Below are positions 16,738 to 24,513 of a DNA stretch of 64,000 nt, one piece after another; the stretch's first letter is position 1; each line of letters opens with the position of its first letter. The stretch spans positions 62,001 to 126,000 of the forward strand of contig NZ_CP108070.1 in NCBI RefSeq assembly GCF_036178845.1, in the 5' to 3' direction. The notes under the pieces are model-generated. The model was not told the origin of the DNA and made no database searches. It saw only the letters and a list, made by a program, of their open reading frames with translations. The translations under genes and the position numbers were made by a program. This stretch comes from Streptomyces sp. NBC_00271 (GTDB taxonomy: Bacteria > Actinomycetota > Actinomycetes > Streptomycetales > Streptomycetaceae).

Positions 16738-17100
16738 TCAGACGGCGTCGGCGTGCGTCTGGCCGATGCGGCCCACCTCGACCTCTTCGACGATCACCAG
16801 GCCCTCGGTGACCAGTTCCTTCAGCGTGGGCAGGAAGCACCGGATGCGTTCCTCTTCGTCGACGATGACGATCGCGAGCGGCAGATCCTGCTTGACCGAC
16901 CACAGCCGGTAGCCGTGGATGACCGTGGATGCCCCGTAGCCCTCCACTCCGCGGAAGACGGACCCGCGGAAGACGGACGCGCCGGCCAGTCCGGCCTGGT
17001 GGGCCCGGTGCACGATCTCCGCAACCAGCGGCCTGTGCCCCCAGGTGTCGGATTCCTCGATGAACACCGTCAGCCGCAGGGCCCTGTCAATTAGCCTCAT
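16738..17100 (-). CDS. DUF190 (PII-like) protein, fourth copy, with internal 5-residue duplication
   Basis: 120-residue DUF190 protein encoded convergently to crcB2. It starts [20 protein letters not shown] with AGGAGG 5 bp upstream. The central motif reads [16 protein letters not shown], where the other copies have ASVFRG followed directly by the EGFG segment. A 15-bp tandem duplication (16950-16964 and 16965-16979) inserted SVFRG in frame. The remainder ([19 protein letters not shown]) is normal. The effect on folding is unknown. Confidence 0.85.
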   Translation of the reverse strand: MRLIDRALRLTVFIEESDTWGHRPLVAEIVHRAHQAGLAGASVFRGSVFRGVEGYGASTVIHGYRLWSVKQDLPLAIVIVDEEERIRCFLPTLKELVTEGLVIVEEVEVGRIGQTHADAV

Positions 17101-17373
17101 GATGTCCTCCTGGCCGCCACGCAGTGCATGTCGCGCCGCACCCCGCACCGCTCGCGGTGCGGCCGATCCCGTGCAGCCCTGGCCCGCAGCCGGGCCCCGC
17201 CGCCCAGCCGGTAGCCTCTCCGAGGCGGCCGGCTCACCGCCACTGGCGAGGTTGTCCCCTGCCTGCCGTGCGGGCTGTCATGACGGCTATCAGCACCAGG
17301 GCCAGGGCCTGGAGCCGTACGGACCTGCTCCGCCAGCCCATCAGCGGGCGGCACACGGAGCCGGCCGGTCCTC

Positions 17374-17560
17374 TCAGCGGTCCAGTGCGGGCAGGTGGCA
17401 AGGCCGGTGTCGAACATGATGCGGTCGACGGTCTCGTGCAGGGCGCTGTCGGCGCCGAGGACGGTCTCGAACCCGTCGGGCAGCAGATCGCGCGGCCGGT
17501 GCCAGTCGCACAGCTGCCCTTCCGGCTCTTCCACGAGGCGGGCGCCGCCAACGCCGCCAC
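17374..17560 (-). pseudogene. C-terminal remnant of a CBS-like domain protein, copy 1
   Basis: Minus-strand translation reads VEEPEGQLCDWHRPRDLLPD then GFETVLGADSALHETVDRIM FDTGL. A +1 shift then gives LPALDR and a stop at 17374-17376. The same ending (LLPGGTETVMGADS, LKEAVDRIMLDTGL, LPALDR) occurs at 48974-49100. The helix-strand pattern resembles a CBS half-domain, but the family is not certain. No complete gene is present here. Confidence 0.4.
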
Positions 17561-17574
17561 CTCTCGGCTCGTCC

Positions 17575-18573
17575 CTAAGCGACCGTGAGCACAACCTTGC
17601 CCCGGATGTGCCCCCGGGCGACGCGCTCGTGCGCCGCCCTGGCATCCGCGAGCGGGAACATGCTGTCGATCGCGACGCGAATCTTCCCCGCGTCGACCAA
17701 GCTCTGCAGTTCGGCGAGCTGCGCGCCGCTCGAGCGAACCGACACGGCCGTGACCGTGACACCCAGTTTCGCGTTCTCCTCGTCGTCGAACTGGCCGAAG
17801 TACACCGGGTAGAGGAACCCGCCGCGCTTAAGGGTGCGCAAAAAGCGCCTGCTGTCGGGACCCCCGACGGTGTCCAGGACCAGGTCGACGTCACGAACAA
17901 CCTCCTCGGGCCGCTCCTTGGTGTAGTCGATGAACTCGTCGGCGCCGAGCTCGCGCAGGAACGTCTCGTTAGCGCCGGAGGCCACGGCGATGACGCGGGC
18001 CCCCTTCCACTTGGCCAGCTGGAGAGCGAGGTGCCCCACGCCACCGGCAGCGCCGTTGATGAGCACCGTGCTCTTGCTGCCGAGTGCCATCGGGCGGTGC
18101 TGGGCCTCCTGGAACGGCGAGGGATGATCGTGCCCGAGCTCGATCAGGAACTGCCACGCCGTCAATCCCGACATGACCAGGGCGGCGGCGCGCACGTGGT
18201 CGATGCCGGTCAGCTTGCGGGCGAGGTCGGACGCCGGCGCGGTGACGTACTCGGCGTACGCGCTGCTCTGGAGAAGGGTGGGAAAACGCAGAAGGCCGAT
18301 CACCTCGTCTCCGACCGCGAAGCCGTTGACGTCGGCGGCGACGGCTTCCACGACGCCTGAGACGTCGGTCCCCGGAATCAGGGGGAGCTGGAACTCGGGC
18401 CTGATCTCGGGAGGTATGTCGGGCATCCCCTCGCGTGCATACCGGTCAGGAGGGTTGATGCCGACCGCGTGCACGCGCACGAGCACCTCACCCGACCCCG
18501 GCACAGGAACCGGCACCTCCTCGTAGCGCAGCACCTCAGGGCCGCCGAACTCGTGCAGCCGGATCGCTTTCAT
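17575..18573 (-). CDS. NADPH:quinone oxidoreductase-like (MDR superfamily, zinc-independent)
   Basis: 332-residue medium-chain dehydrogenase. The N-terminal GroES-like domain (MKAIRLHEFGGPEVLRYEEV, GINPPDRYAREG, IPGTDVSGVV) lacks the zinc ligands of alcohol dehydrogenases. The Rossmann domain has VLINGAAGGVGHLALQLAKW for NADPH, followed by DLVLDTVGGPDSRRF. These proteins reduce quinones or enones. The start ATG at 18573 is preceded by an operator array and then by a decayed TetR gene on the other strand, so its repressor at this locus is probably lost. The related intact TetR at 23.5 kb could still bind these sites. Confidence 0.85.
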   Translation of the reverse strand: MKAIRLHEFGGPEVLRYEEVPVPVPGSGEVLVRVHAVGINPPDRYAREGMPDIPPEIRPEFQLPLIPGTDVSGVVEAVAADVNGFAVGDEVIGLLRFPTLLQSSAYAEYVTAPASDLARKLTGIDHVRAAALVMSGLTAWQFLIELGHDHPSPFQEAQHRPMALGSKSTVLINGAAGGVGHLALQLAKWKGARVIAVASGANETFLRELGADEFIDYTKERPEEVVRDVDLVLDTVGGPDSRRFLRTLKRGGFLYPVYFGQFDDEENAKLGVTVTAVSVRSSGAQLAELQSLVDAGKIRVAIDSMFPLADARAAHERVARGHIRGKVVLTVA

Positions 18574-18626
18574 GGTCTGTCTTGGCACAGCGCTCTTCCT
18601 GCGTCTCTCGCGGGGACAAATGAAGT

Positions 18627-18681
18627 GAATCAGTGATCCACTTTTCCGGACCACTGATCCGAATATATGGACCACTGATCC
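18627..18681. promoter_or_regulatory. three-site operator array A (21-bp period)
   Basis: Three 13-bp sites start at 18627 (GAATCAGTGATCC), 18648 (GGACCACTGATCC) and 18669 (GGACCACTGATCC), exactly 21 bp apart. The ideal site is the dyad GGATCA-N-TGATCC. The array lies between the oxidoreductase gene and the TetR remnant at 18702. The same array occurs at 19441 and 23443. Confidence 0.75.
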
Positions 18682-18701
18682 GAATAGTCAAGAGGGGGCA
18701 G

Positions 18702-18890
18702 ACGCGGGCCGACGCCAGGACGGACCCCGACCACCTGTTCGCCGCAGCGGGGACCGCCATCAGCGAGCAGGGCGTCGACATTCACGGCGCGACATCGCGC
18801 GCAGGGCCGACGTCAGGCTCGCGAGGCTGCTCCAACTCAGCACGCGTGGGCGTCACTTCGAAGGCCTGAGGCCTGGCGCGAGCGAGATTC
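18702..18890 (+). pseudogene. TetR regulator remnant A
   Basis: The nucleotide sequence follows the intact TetR gene at 23516: ADAR..DHLFAAAGTAISEQGVD matches ADAR..DHLLAVAGAAISEHGVD. The start codon ATG is ACG here (18702-18704). After GVD a shift of frame is needed to continue as RDIARRADVRLARLL. Similarity fades after about 18880, and a shared 3' flanking stretch reappears near 19057-19105. The gene is clearly dead, while its operator array is preserved. Confidence 0.7.
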
Positions 18891-19164
18891 CGACGACCGC
18901 AAGGAGCGTCCGGGCCCGACGGGGAGCGTCACCCTCAAGCCTGCAGACGAAACCGTCTCGCTCGCAGACCGACAAACTGGGCCGCACGCTCGACGGGAGC
19001 GGTTCGAGGCCGCGTTCGCCAAGACGGTCAAAGGGTGCCGGCATCGAGCCCCCCCGGGAGCGGACCGCGATCGCCGCGAATCGGCTGACGATGGCGGCGC
19101 GCACGAACAGTTCGAGACCCAGGGCACCTTGTTCGCTCCCTGCTTCTCGCCGGCCCGGGTCGAC

Positions 19165-19421
19165 TCAGCAGCTACCGCGAGCCGACGGGACCCCGAAGAG
19201 GCGGTCGGCGCATGGTACGAGCGAGCGCTGATCGCCGAGCCGAGCGAAGCGTCGCCGACAGTGCAAACAAGTCGGCGCCATCAATCCGCGCCATGACCGC
19301 GCCCCAGGCGCGGGCAAGGAGTCGCGCACCGTGACGCAGCAGCGTCTCGAGTCCGGCCTCCGCCTTGCGCGCGATCTCGCGCAGCGACACATCGACGCCC
19401 CGCTCATGCATCAGCCCACAT
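19165..19421 (-). pseudogene. TetR regulator remnant B
   Basis: Minus-strand copy of the same TetR family. It reads HERGVDVSLREIARKAEAGL then ETLLRH, jumps directly to GARLLARAWGAVMARIDGADLFAL, and loses frame afterwards. Compared with the intact gene at 23516 it has an early deletion that brings a stop after five codons, a second deletion of about 70 residues between LLRH and GARLLARA, and a frameshift. It faces the VOC gene across operator array B. Confidence 0.7.
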
Positions 19422-19440
19422 CTCCCCCTCTTGACCATTC

Positions 19441-19495
19441 GGATCAGTGGTCCATATATTCGGATCAGTGGTCCGGCAAAACGGACCATTGGTTC
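19441..19495. promoter_or_regulatory. three-site operator array B (21-bp period)
   Basis: Sites start at 19441 (GGATCAGTGGTCC), 19462 (GGATCAGTGGTCC) and 19483 (GGACCATTGGTTC), 21 bp apart. This is the reverse-complement arrangement of array A, between TetR remnant B and the VOC gene. Confidence 0.75.
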
Positions 19496-19650
19496 AGGTC
19501 GGACTGCAGCGGATCAGCCACTCCCCCTTCGGCGTCACGCCGCCCGCCGCAGCAGCCGGAGGCAACGAGACCCCGGCCGCGACCACCACCTGTTGAACCG
19601 GTGACGCATTGGGCGTAATCCACCGACGTCAAGAAACAAGGACACCCCCC

Positions 19651-20121
19651 ATGAAACTGAAGCTCGAAATGATCGTGCTGCCCGTCTCCGACATCGACCA
19701 GGCCAAGGCCTTCTACGCGAAGGCCGGATTCCGCCTGGACGTCGACTACAAGGCCAGCGAGGACGTCCGGGTCGTGCACTTCACACCGCCCGGCTCCGAG
19801 TGCTCGATCATCTTCGGCGAGGGGATGACCCCCATCACGCCCGGCTCTTTCCAGGGCCTGTACCTCATCGTCTCGGACATCGAGGAAGCCCGCGCGGAGC
19901 TCACCGGCCGCGGCATCGAGGTCAGCGAGATCTTCCACGACGCAGGCGGCCTCTTCCACGGCCACGAGGACGGGAACGTCACCCACCGCCGCCCCGGCCA
20001 GGAGCGGCTGGCCGGCCTGCACCCCGAGCGCGCCTCCTACGGCTCCTTCGCCACCTTCAGCGACCCGGACGGCAACGGCTGGGTGCTCCAGGAAATCTCG
20101 GAGCGCCTCCCCGGCCGCTGA
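19651..20121 (+). CDS. VOC superfamily (glyoxalase/bleomycin-resistance-like) protein
   Basis: 156-residue protein with paired beta-alpha-beta-beta-beta modules. It starts MKLKLEMIVLPVSDIDQAKA FYAKAGFRL and ends with SFATFSDPDGNGWVLQEISE, the typical second-module signature with the metal-binding Glu in LQE. Possible substrates are unknown. The gene faces TetR remnant B across operator array B, so it probably belonged to a TetR-controlled stress response together with the oxidoreductase at 17.6 kb. The ATG at 19651 fits the family start; the upstream extension to 19609 is not conserved-looking. Confidence 0.82.
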   Translation: MKLKLEMIVLPVSDIDQAKAFYAKAGFRLDVDYKASEDVRVVHFTPPGSECSIIFGEGMTPITPGSFQGLYLIVSDIEEARAELTGRGIEVSEIFHDAGGLFHGHEDGNVTHRRPGQERLAGLHPERASYGSFATFSDPDGNGWVLQEISERLPGR

Positions 20122-20444
20122 CCTCCCCCACAAGCCGCCAAGCCACCGTCCAAGGGCTGCAACAGGCCGTCGCCGGCCCGGACGACAGCCAGTCCGGACC
20201 AGCACCTCTCGCGGTCCGGACCGAAGACCGGCACCGGACCGCCGGGCGAGCGCACGGGTGGGTGCTCTCCGCCGCCCGGCAGTCCGGCTGCCACGGGGCC
20301 GCGCTGGCCGCCACGGCCGACCCAGCCCGTGACCGCCCCTCGACCCCGTGCGGTGCGGCGGCCCCGCCGTCCGGCGGCAGGCAACGGCGAACGCGGCCGG
20401 CAAGGGGCCGCGGCCGTGGAGAGTCCGGCCCAGGCACGCAAGCA
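20122..20444. other. interval without a recognised gene
   Basis: 323 bp of high-GC sequence. Long open frames here are continuations of other-frame translations of the flanking genes, and no family motif is visible. The last bases lead into a 15-bp tandem repeat that contains the next start codon. Confidence 0.4.
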
Positions 20445-20515
20445 ATGACGAACGAAACAGTGAGGAACACAGCAGTGACGAACGCAGCAGTGACGAACGC
20501 AGCAGTGACGAACGA
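20441..20515 (+). repeat. five tandem 15-bp units at the start of the oxidoreductase gene
   Basis: Units start at 20441, 20456, 20471, 20486 and 20501; the third and fourth are identical (AGCAGTGACGAACGC). Each encodes a variant of TN(E/A)(T/A)V and carries an in-frame ATG or GTG, so the repeat multiplies possible start codons. Confidence 0.75.
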
Positions 20516-21938
20516 GACCACCCGCACCTACGACGTGATCGTCATCGGCGCAGGGCCGGTCGGCGAGAACGTGGCCGAACGCGCCCGCTCCGCCGGACTC
20601 AGCACCGTGATCATCGAGCGCGACCTCATCGGCGGCGAATGCTCGTTCTGGGCCTGCGACCCCAGCAAGGCGCTGCTGCGGCCGGTGGTCGCACGTGCCG
20701 ACGCGAGCCGCGTACCCGGACTCGACCCGGCCGTCGCCGGCCCCCTGGACGTCGAGGCGGTCCTCGCACACCGCGACAAGATGTCCTCCTACTGGAAGGA
20801 CGAGGACCAGGTCGACTGGCTCAACTCCGTCAACGTCGACCTCATACGCGGTCACGGCCGCCTCACCGGCCCCAAACAGGTCGCCGTGCAGACCCCGGAG
20901 GGCGACACCGTCCACCTGACCGCCCGGCACGCCGTCGCCGTCTCCACCGGCACCCGCGCCGCCCTGCCCCCCATCCCCGGATACGACACCGTCCGCCCCT
21001 GGACCAGCCGCGAGGCCACCACCGCCACCAAGGCACCCGGCCGCCTCGCCATCGTCGGCGGCGGCGTCGTCGCCGTCGAGATGGCCACCGCCTGGCAGGC
21101 CCTCGGCTCCCAGGTCACCATGCTCGTCCTCGAAAACGGGATCCTGGAGCGTATGGAACCCTTCGCCGGCGACCTGGTCACCGAGGGGCTGCTCGAAGCA
21201 GGCGTCGACATCCGCTTCAACACCACCGCCACCTCCATGACACGCGAGGACGGCGAAGTGCGGATCACGCTGTCCGACGGCGGACAGCTGGCCACGGACG
21301 AGATCCTGCTGGCGACCGGCCGCGCCCCACAGACCCGCGACATCGGCCTGGAAAGCGTCGACCTCACCCCCGGCGACTGGCTCACCGTCGACGACACCTT
21401 CCGTGTCACCGGCGTCGACGGCGGCTGGCTCTACGCCGTCGGCGACGTCAACCGCCGCGCCCTGATGACGCATCAGGGCAAGTACCAGGCCCGCATCGCC
21501 GGCGCCGTCATCGGCGCCCGCGCCAACAGCGAGCAGGTCGACGACGCCCCCTGGGGCGCGCACGTCGCCACCGCCGACACGGCCGCCGTCCCCCAGGTCA
21601 TCTTCACCACCCCCGAAGTCGCCTCCGTCGGCCTGACCAGCCGCGAGATCGAACAGAGCGGCCGCCGCATCAAGGTCGTCGACTACAACCTCGCCCACGT
21701 CGCCGGTGCCCACCAGTACGGCGAGGACTACCGCGGCCACGCCCGCATGCTCATCGACACCGACCGGGGCACCGTCGCCGGCGTCACCTTCGCCGGCCCC
21801 GGCGTCGGCGAACTCGTCCACTCCGCCACCATCGCCGTCGCCGGCGAAGTCCCCCTCGACCGGCTCTGGCACGCCGTCCCCGCCTTCCCCACCCTCGGCG
21901 AAATCTGGCTGCGACTGCTCGAGACTCACCGCGGCTGA
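20445..21938 (+). CDS. pyridine nucleotide-disulfide oxidoreductase (dihydrolipoamide dehydrogenase-like)
   Basis: 497-residue FAD/NAD(P) enzyme. An N-terminal repeat region (MTNETVRNTAVTNAAV...) precedes the FAD motif YDVIVIGAGPVGENVAERA. The redox-active pair is CSFWAC in GGECSFWACDPSKALL, so both Cys are kept at the four-residue spacing, with SFWA replacing the usual LNVG. The NAD(P) motif is LAIVGGGVVAVEMATAW. Near the C-terminus HAVPAFPTLGEIW carries the His of the interface His-Glu pair. It could reduce a disulfide, a quinone or a metal. The true start may be any of the ATG/GTG codons in the 15-bp repeats; 20445 is the first. Confidence 0.85.
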   Translation: MTNETVRNTAVTNAAVTNAAVTNETTRTYDVIVIGAGPVGENVAERARSAGLSTVIIERDLIGGECSFWACDPSKALLRPVVARADASRVPGLDPAVAGPLDVEAVLAHRDKMSSYWKDEDQVDWLNSVNVDLIRGHGRLTGPKQVAVQTPEGDTVHLTARHAVAVSTGTRAALPPIPGYDTVRPWTSREATTATKAPGRLAIVGGGVVAVEMATAWQALGSQVTMLVLENGILERMEPFAGDLVTEGLLEAGVDIRFNTTATSMTREDGEVRITLSDGGQLATDEILLATGRAPQTRDIGLESVDLTPGDWLTVDDTFRVTGVDGGWLYAVGDVNRRALMTHQGKYQARIAGAVIGARANSEQVDDAPWGAHVATADTAAVPQVIFTTPEVASVGLTSREIEQSGRRIKVVDYNLAHVAGAHQYGEDYRGHARMLIDTDRGTVAGVTFAGPGVGELVHSATIAVAGEVPLDRLWHAVPAFPTLGEIWLRLLETHRG

Positions 21939-22114
21939 ACATGCTCCCGCCGGCATGCGGGGCGGTCCTGGCCCGCGCCCGGCGACCCAGCCGTCCGCAG
22001 GCAAGGAACGGACCTCCGACGCCCCTCCTTCTCGGGGCAATAGCCAGCCCTCTACCACCTTCTCGGACCATAGCCAGACCCTCTGTCAGAGGGCGCAGAC
22101 CAAGGAAAATGATC

Positions 22115-22531
22115 ATGAATCACATGTTTGGACGACGGGCCACCACCATGGCCGCCACTCTCGCTGTCGCAGCAACCACCCTGCTGGCAGTAGGCGGCAG
22201 GGCATCGGCGACGTCCGACCCGTCCGTCGACCGCACTGCGGACGCCTCTCACTCCTCCAGCATCACCGTCCAGTACGGCGACAATCGCGGAGGCGACCGT
22301 GACAGCGACCGCGACCGCGAGAGCAGCAACCGTCGCATCGACCGCGACAGCAGCGACCTGTATGTCTACGACAGCCACCGCAGGTGGGAGCGGAACGACA
22401 ACAAGTGGCACCACAACAACGGCGGCCAGCAACACTCCTACGACGGCCAGCAGTTCCACCACTGGAACGCCGACAAGTGGGTCACCGTGAGTGCCAAGGC
22501 ACACGGGCTCAACGACCACACCTCCCGCTGA
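22115..22531 (+). CDS. small secreted protein, His/Asp/Arg-rich
   Basis: 138-residue protein with a signal peptide (MNHMFGRRATTMAATLAVAA, TTLLAVGGRASA). The mature part is very hydrophilic, with a DRDSDRDRESSNRR segment, then DSSDLYVYDSHRRWERN, and a His/Asn/Gln-rich tail with Trp (NKWHHNNGGQQH, FHHWNADKWVTV). No known domain is recognised; the His clusters could bind metal. AAGGAA lies 7 bp before the ATG at 22115; an ATG at 22109 is also in frame. A hairpin at 22599 probably ends the transcript. Confidence 0.6.
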   Translation: MNHMFGRRATTMAATLAVAATTLLAVGGRASATSDPSVDRTADASHSSSITVQYGDNRGGDRDSDRDRESSNRRIDRDSSDLYVYDSHRRWERNDNKWHHNNGGQQHSYDGQQFHHWNADKWVTVSAKAHGLNDHTSR

Positions 22532-22598
22532 CCGTCGGAGCACAGGACAGGTACGTGCGTGTGCCCGGACATGCGCGGGCACCGACTTCGGAGGGTGT

Positions 22599-22631
22599 GG
22601 GTGCACCGCTGCCGGCTGCAGTGGTGCACCC
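22599..22631 (+). terminator. hairpin terminator
   Basis: Perfect 9-bp arms GGGTGCACC / GGTGCACCC with a partly paired 15-nt loop, about 70 bp after the secreted-protein gene. Confidence 0.55.
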
Positions 22632-22664
22632 GTCAGCCCGTCAACCTACAGCTGGAATCATGAG

Positions 22665-23074
22665 CGTTGCATAGATCAATCTCTTTATGCCGAGTTCACA
22701 CTCACGCCGGACCAGCGGGTGAAGGTGCCGACCCGTCTCCTGTACGAACCGCGCGACCCTATGCCGTGCACATCATCTTCTATGCCGATACCGACGAACC
22801 GGTCGCCTGGGTGTTCGACCGCGATCTGCTGGCGCAGGGCATACTCCGGCCGAGCGGAGAAGGAGACGTGCGACATTGGCCCACCCACACACGGCCGGAT
22901 GCCGTGCTGAGTCACGTACTGCCCCCTCCGCACAGGGCCGCCCACCTCACAGCCTCCCTCTCAGTGGTGACGCACTGGTTGGAGCGCACCTACCACCTGG
23001 TGCCGTCCGGGCGGGAGGGTGACGGCATCGACCTGAATGCCGAGCTGTCCCGGCTGCTACACGGGACGGCCTGA
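22665..23074 (+). pseudogene. SsgA-like sporulation regulator, frameshifted
   Basis: SsgA-like proteins guide septum formation and cell-wall remodelling during Streptomyces sporulation. One frame reads IDQSLYAEFTLTPDQRVKVP TRLLYEPRDP. The next frame continues YAVHIIFYADTDEPVAWVFD RDLLAQGILRPSGEGDVRHWP. The break is at about 22758-22762, where GACCCTATGCC should be GACCCCTATGCC, a one-base deletion. No proper start codon is visible upstream either. The C-terminal part (VVTHWLERTYHLVPSGRE) is intact. Real decay or a sequencing error cannot be separated here. Confidence 0.65.
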
Positions 23075-23442
23075 TGAGGAGACATCCAGACCGCCGGCAG
23101 AGACCTCGTGTCACACCTGAAGCTGCCCCGTGATGGCAGGTTTCCAGGTAAGGCCGGCTCTCGTCGTTGGCGCTGAAGGCGACGTCGCCGATGAGCTTCA
23201 TCCCGGGCCTACGGATGACACTCGCTTTCCCACCCGCCGCCCGCGCAACGAACCGTCCAGGGAGCCATCCTCCGGCGCGCCGCGAGCAAGCACCCGCGCC
23301 TGCGCTTGGACGGACCGTCCCCGTCTCGACAGGGACCTCGGCCGCACGACGCACTCCGCGTCAATTGACGCATCAGCACGGACGGCGGTAAAGGCCGCAG
23401 GAGGCGGCTCGCCCCTGCCCGCGCTACACGATACCCTTATCC
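23075..23442. other. interval upstream of the intact TetR locus
   Basis: 368 bp with no clear gene. One short minus-strand open stretch below 23201 begins MKLIGDVAFSANDESRPYLE and may be a fragment of a coding gene that I do not recognise. No gene divergent from the TetR gene is apparent here, unlike at loci A and B. Confidence 0.3.
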
Positions 23443-23497
23443 GGATCAGTGATCCATGTAATCGGACCACTGATCCTAATAAATGGATCACTGATCC
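23443..23497. promoter_or_regulatory. three-site operator array C (21-bp period)
   Basis: Sites start at 23443 (GGATCAGTGATCC), 23464 (GGACCACTGATCC) and 23485 (GGATCACTGATCC), again 21 bp apart. The first and third are perfect dyads around one central base. The array ends 18 bp before the TetR start codon, so autorepression is likely. Confidence 0.8.
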
Positions 23498-23515
23498 GGA
23501 TACTCAAGGGGACAG

Positions 23516-24082
23516 ATGCGGGCCGATGCCAGGAAGAACCGCGACCACCTGCTCGCAGTAGCGGGCGCCGCCATCAGCGAGCACGGCGTCGACGTGTCAC
23601 TGCGCGACATCGCGCGCAGAGCCGATGTCGGTCTCGCGACGCTGCTGCGGCACTTTTCGACACGCGAGGCGCTGCTCGATGCCCTGCTCCACACGAGCTT
23701 CGGCGAGCTGACCGCCAAGGCGGACGCCCTCGCAACGGACGACTCGCCCGGCGATGCTCTCGTTTCATGGCTGCGCGAATGCGTCGGATGGACAACCGAG
23801 TACCGGGGCGCGGTCGTGCTGATGGCCGCCGCCATCGCGGACCCCGATTCCGCACTCCACGCTTCGTGCGTCACCCTGCGCGCGGCCGGTGCCCGGCTCC
23901 TTGCCCGCGCCCAGGCCGCGGGCCTGGCGCGGACCGACATCGACGGCGACGATCTGTTCGCGCTGGTGGAGGCGCTCGCCTGGCTCGGCGATCAGCGCTC
24001 GCTCGCGCCCCGCGCCGATCACCTCTTCGACGTGGTCGCAAGCGCGATCCTGACCAGCACGGCGAACAGCACCCGCAGCTGA
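23516..24082 (+). CDS. TetR family transcriptional regulator, intact copy C
   Basis: 188-residue TetR repressor. The HTH reads HGVDVSLRDIARRADVGLAT LLRHFSTREALLDALL; the helical C-terminal domain includes GARLLARAQAAGLARTDIDG DDLFALVEALAWLGDQRS. This is the class that usually senses small organic molecules and controls oxidoreductase genes. Two dead relatives lie at 18702 and 19165, and all three share the same 3-site operator. The ATG at 23516 is fixed by similarity to the remnants and a GGGGA ribosome binding site. It may regulate arrays A and B in trans. Confidence 0.85.
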   Translation: MRADARKNRDHLLAVAGAAISEHGVDVSLRDIARRADVGLATLLRHFSTREALLDALLHTSFGELTAKADALATDDSPGDALVSWLRECVGWTTEYRGAVVLMAAAIADPDSALHASCVTLRAAGARLLARAQAAGLARTDIDGDDLFALVEALAWLGDQRSLAPRADHLFDVVASAILTSTANSTRS

Positions 24083-24324
24083 AATCGTCACGCACGCAGA
24101 CCGGCGAACTCGCCCCGCGCGCTCGGCAAGAGCGGCGCGGCGCCCAGGTCGCCATGGCGGCCAAGGTCGCCGGCGTCGGGCCGCGCGATACCAGGGAGCG
24201 GACCGCGACCGCTGGGAAGCGGCCGGCGAAGATGGAGGCGCGCTGCTGATACGACCTCACCCATATGCTTAGCAGTTTCCTGCCGCGCCGGCGCTGAGGG
24301 CGGTCACCATCAGACGCAGGGAAT
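24083..24324. other. 3' flank of TetR copy C, no gene recognised
   Basis: This flank shares a block with the region downstream of TetR remnant A (GGGAGCGGACCGCGA near 24196, compare 19057-19071, then GGAGGCGCGC/GGCGGCGCGC). A segment larger than the TetR gene was therefore duplicated. Confidence 0.35.
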
Positions 24325-24342
24325 CCCGGTCTTCAGGCCGGG
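24325..24342 (+). other. hairpin resembling the right end of IS605/IS607-type elements
   Basis: CCCGGTCTTCAGGCCGGG with a TTCA loop, preceded by GAAT and followed by CGGGAATGCGCTCC. This is the arrangement seen at tnpB-element right ends and in their guide RNA scaffolds. No tnpA or tnpB coding sequence is present. Confidence 0.35.
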
Positions 24343-24433
24343 CGGGAATGCGCTCCTCGGTCTGGAGGCGCGAAGCGCCGGATTTCTCTGCGCCTTTGTG
24401 GTGACGGTCAGGCTGGGCGCTTCTGGTTGCTCA

Positions 24434-24507
24434 CGCGGGGTGGAGCAGCTCGGTAGCTCGCTGGGCTCATAACCCAGAGGTCGCAGGTTCAAATCCTGTC
24501 CCCGCTA
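24434..24507 (+). tRNA. initiator tRNA-Met (CAT)
   Basis: Full cloverleaf: acceptor GCGGGG/CCCCGC with an unpaired first position, D-arm GAGC/GCTC, anticodon arm CTGGG-CTCATAA-CCCAG with the three G:C pairs typical of initiators, T-arm GCAGG-TTCAAAT-CCTGT. The unpaired C1 against T72 also fits an initiator. CCA is not encoded. Confidence 0.93.
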
Positions 24508-24513
24508 CTGAAA

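Noticed and set aside
20037..22058. Long minus-strand open frame of 673 codons
   Set aside because: It is antisense to the disulfide oxidoreductase, is dominated by Gly/Asp/Val-rich shadow translation typical of high-GC genes and has no family motif.
24310..24492. Minus-strand ORF starting MNLRPLGYEPSELP
   Set aside because: This is the well-known artefact of translating tRNA sequence antisense; it overlaps the initiator tRNA gene.
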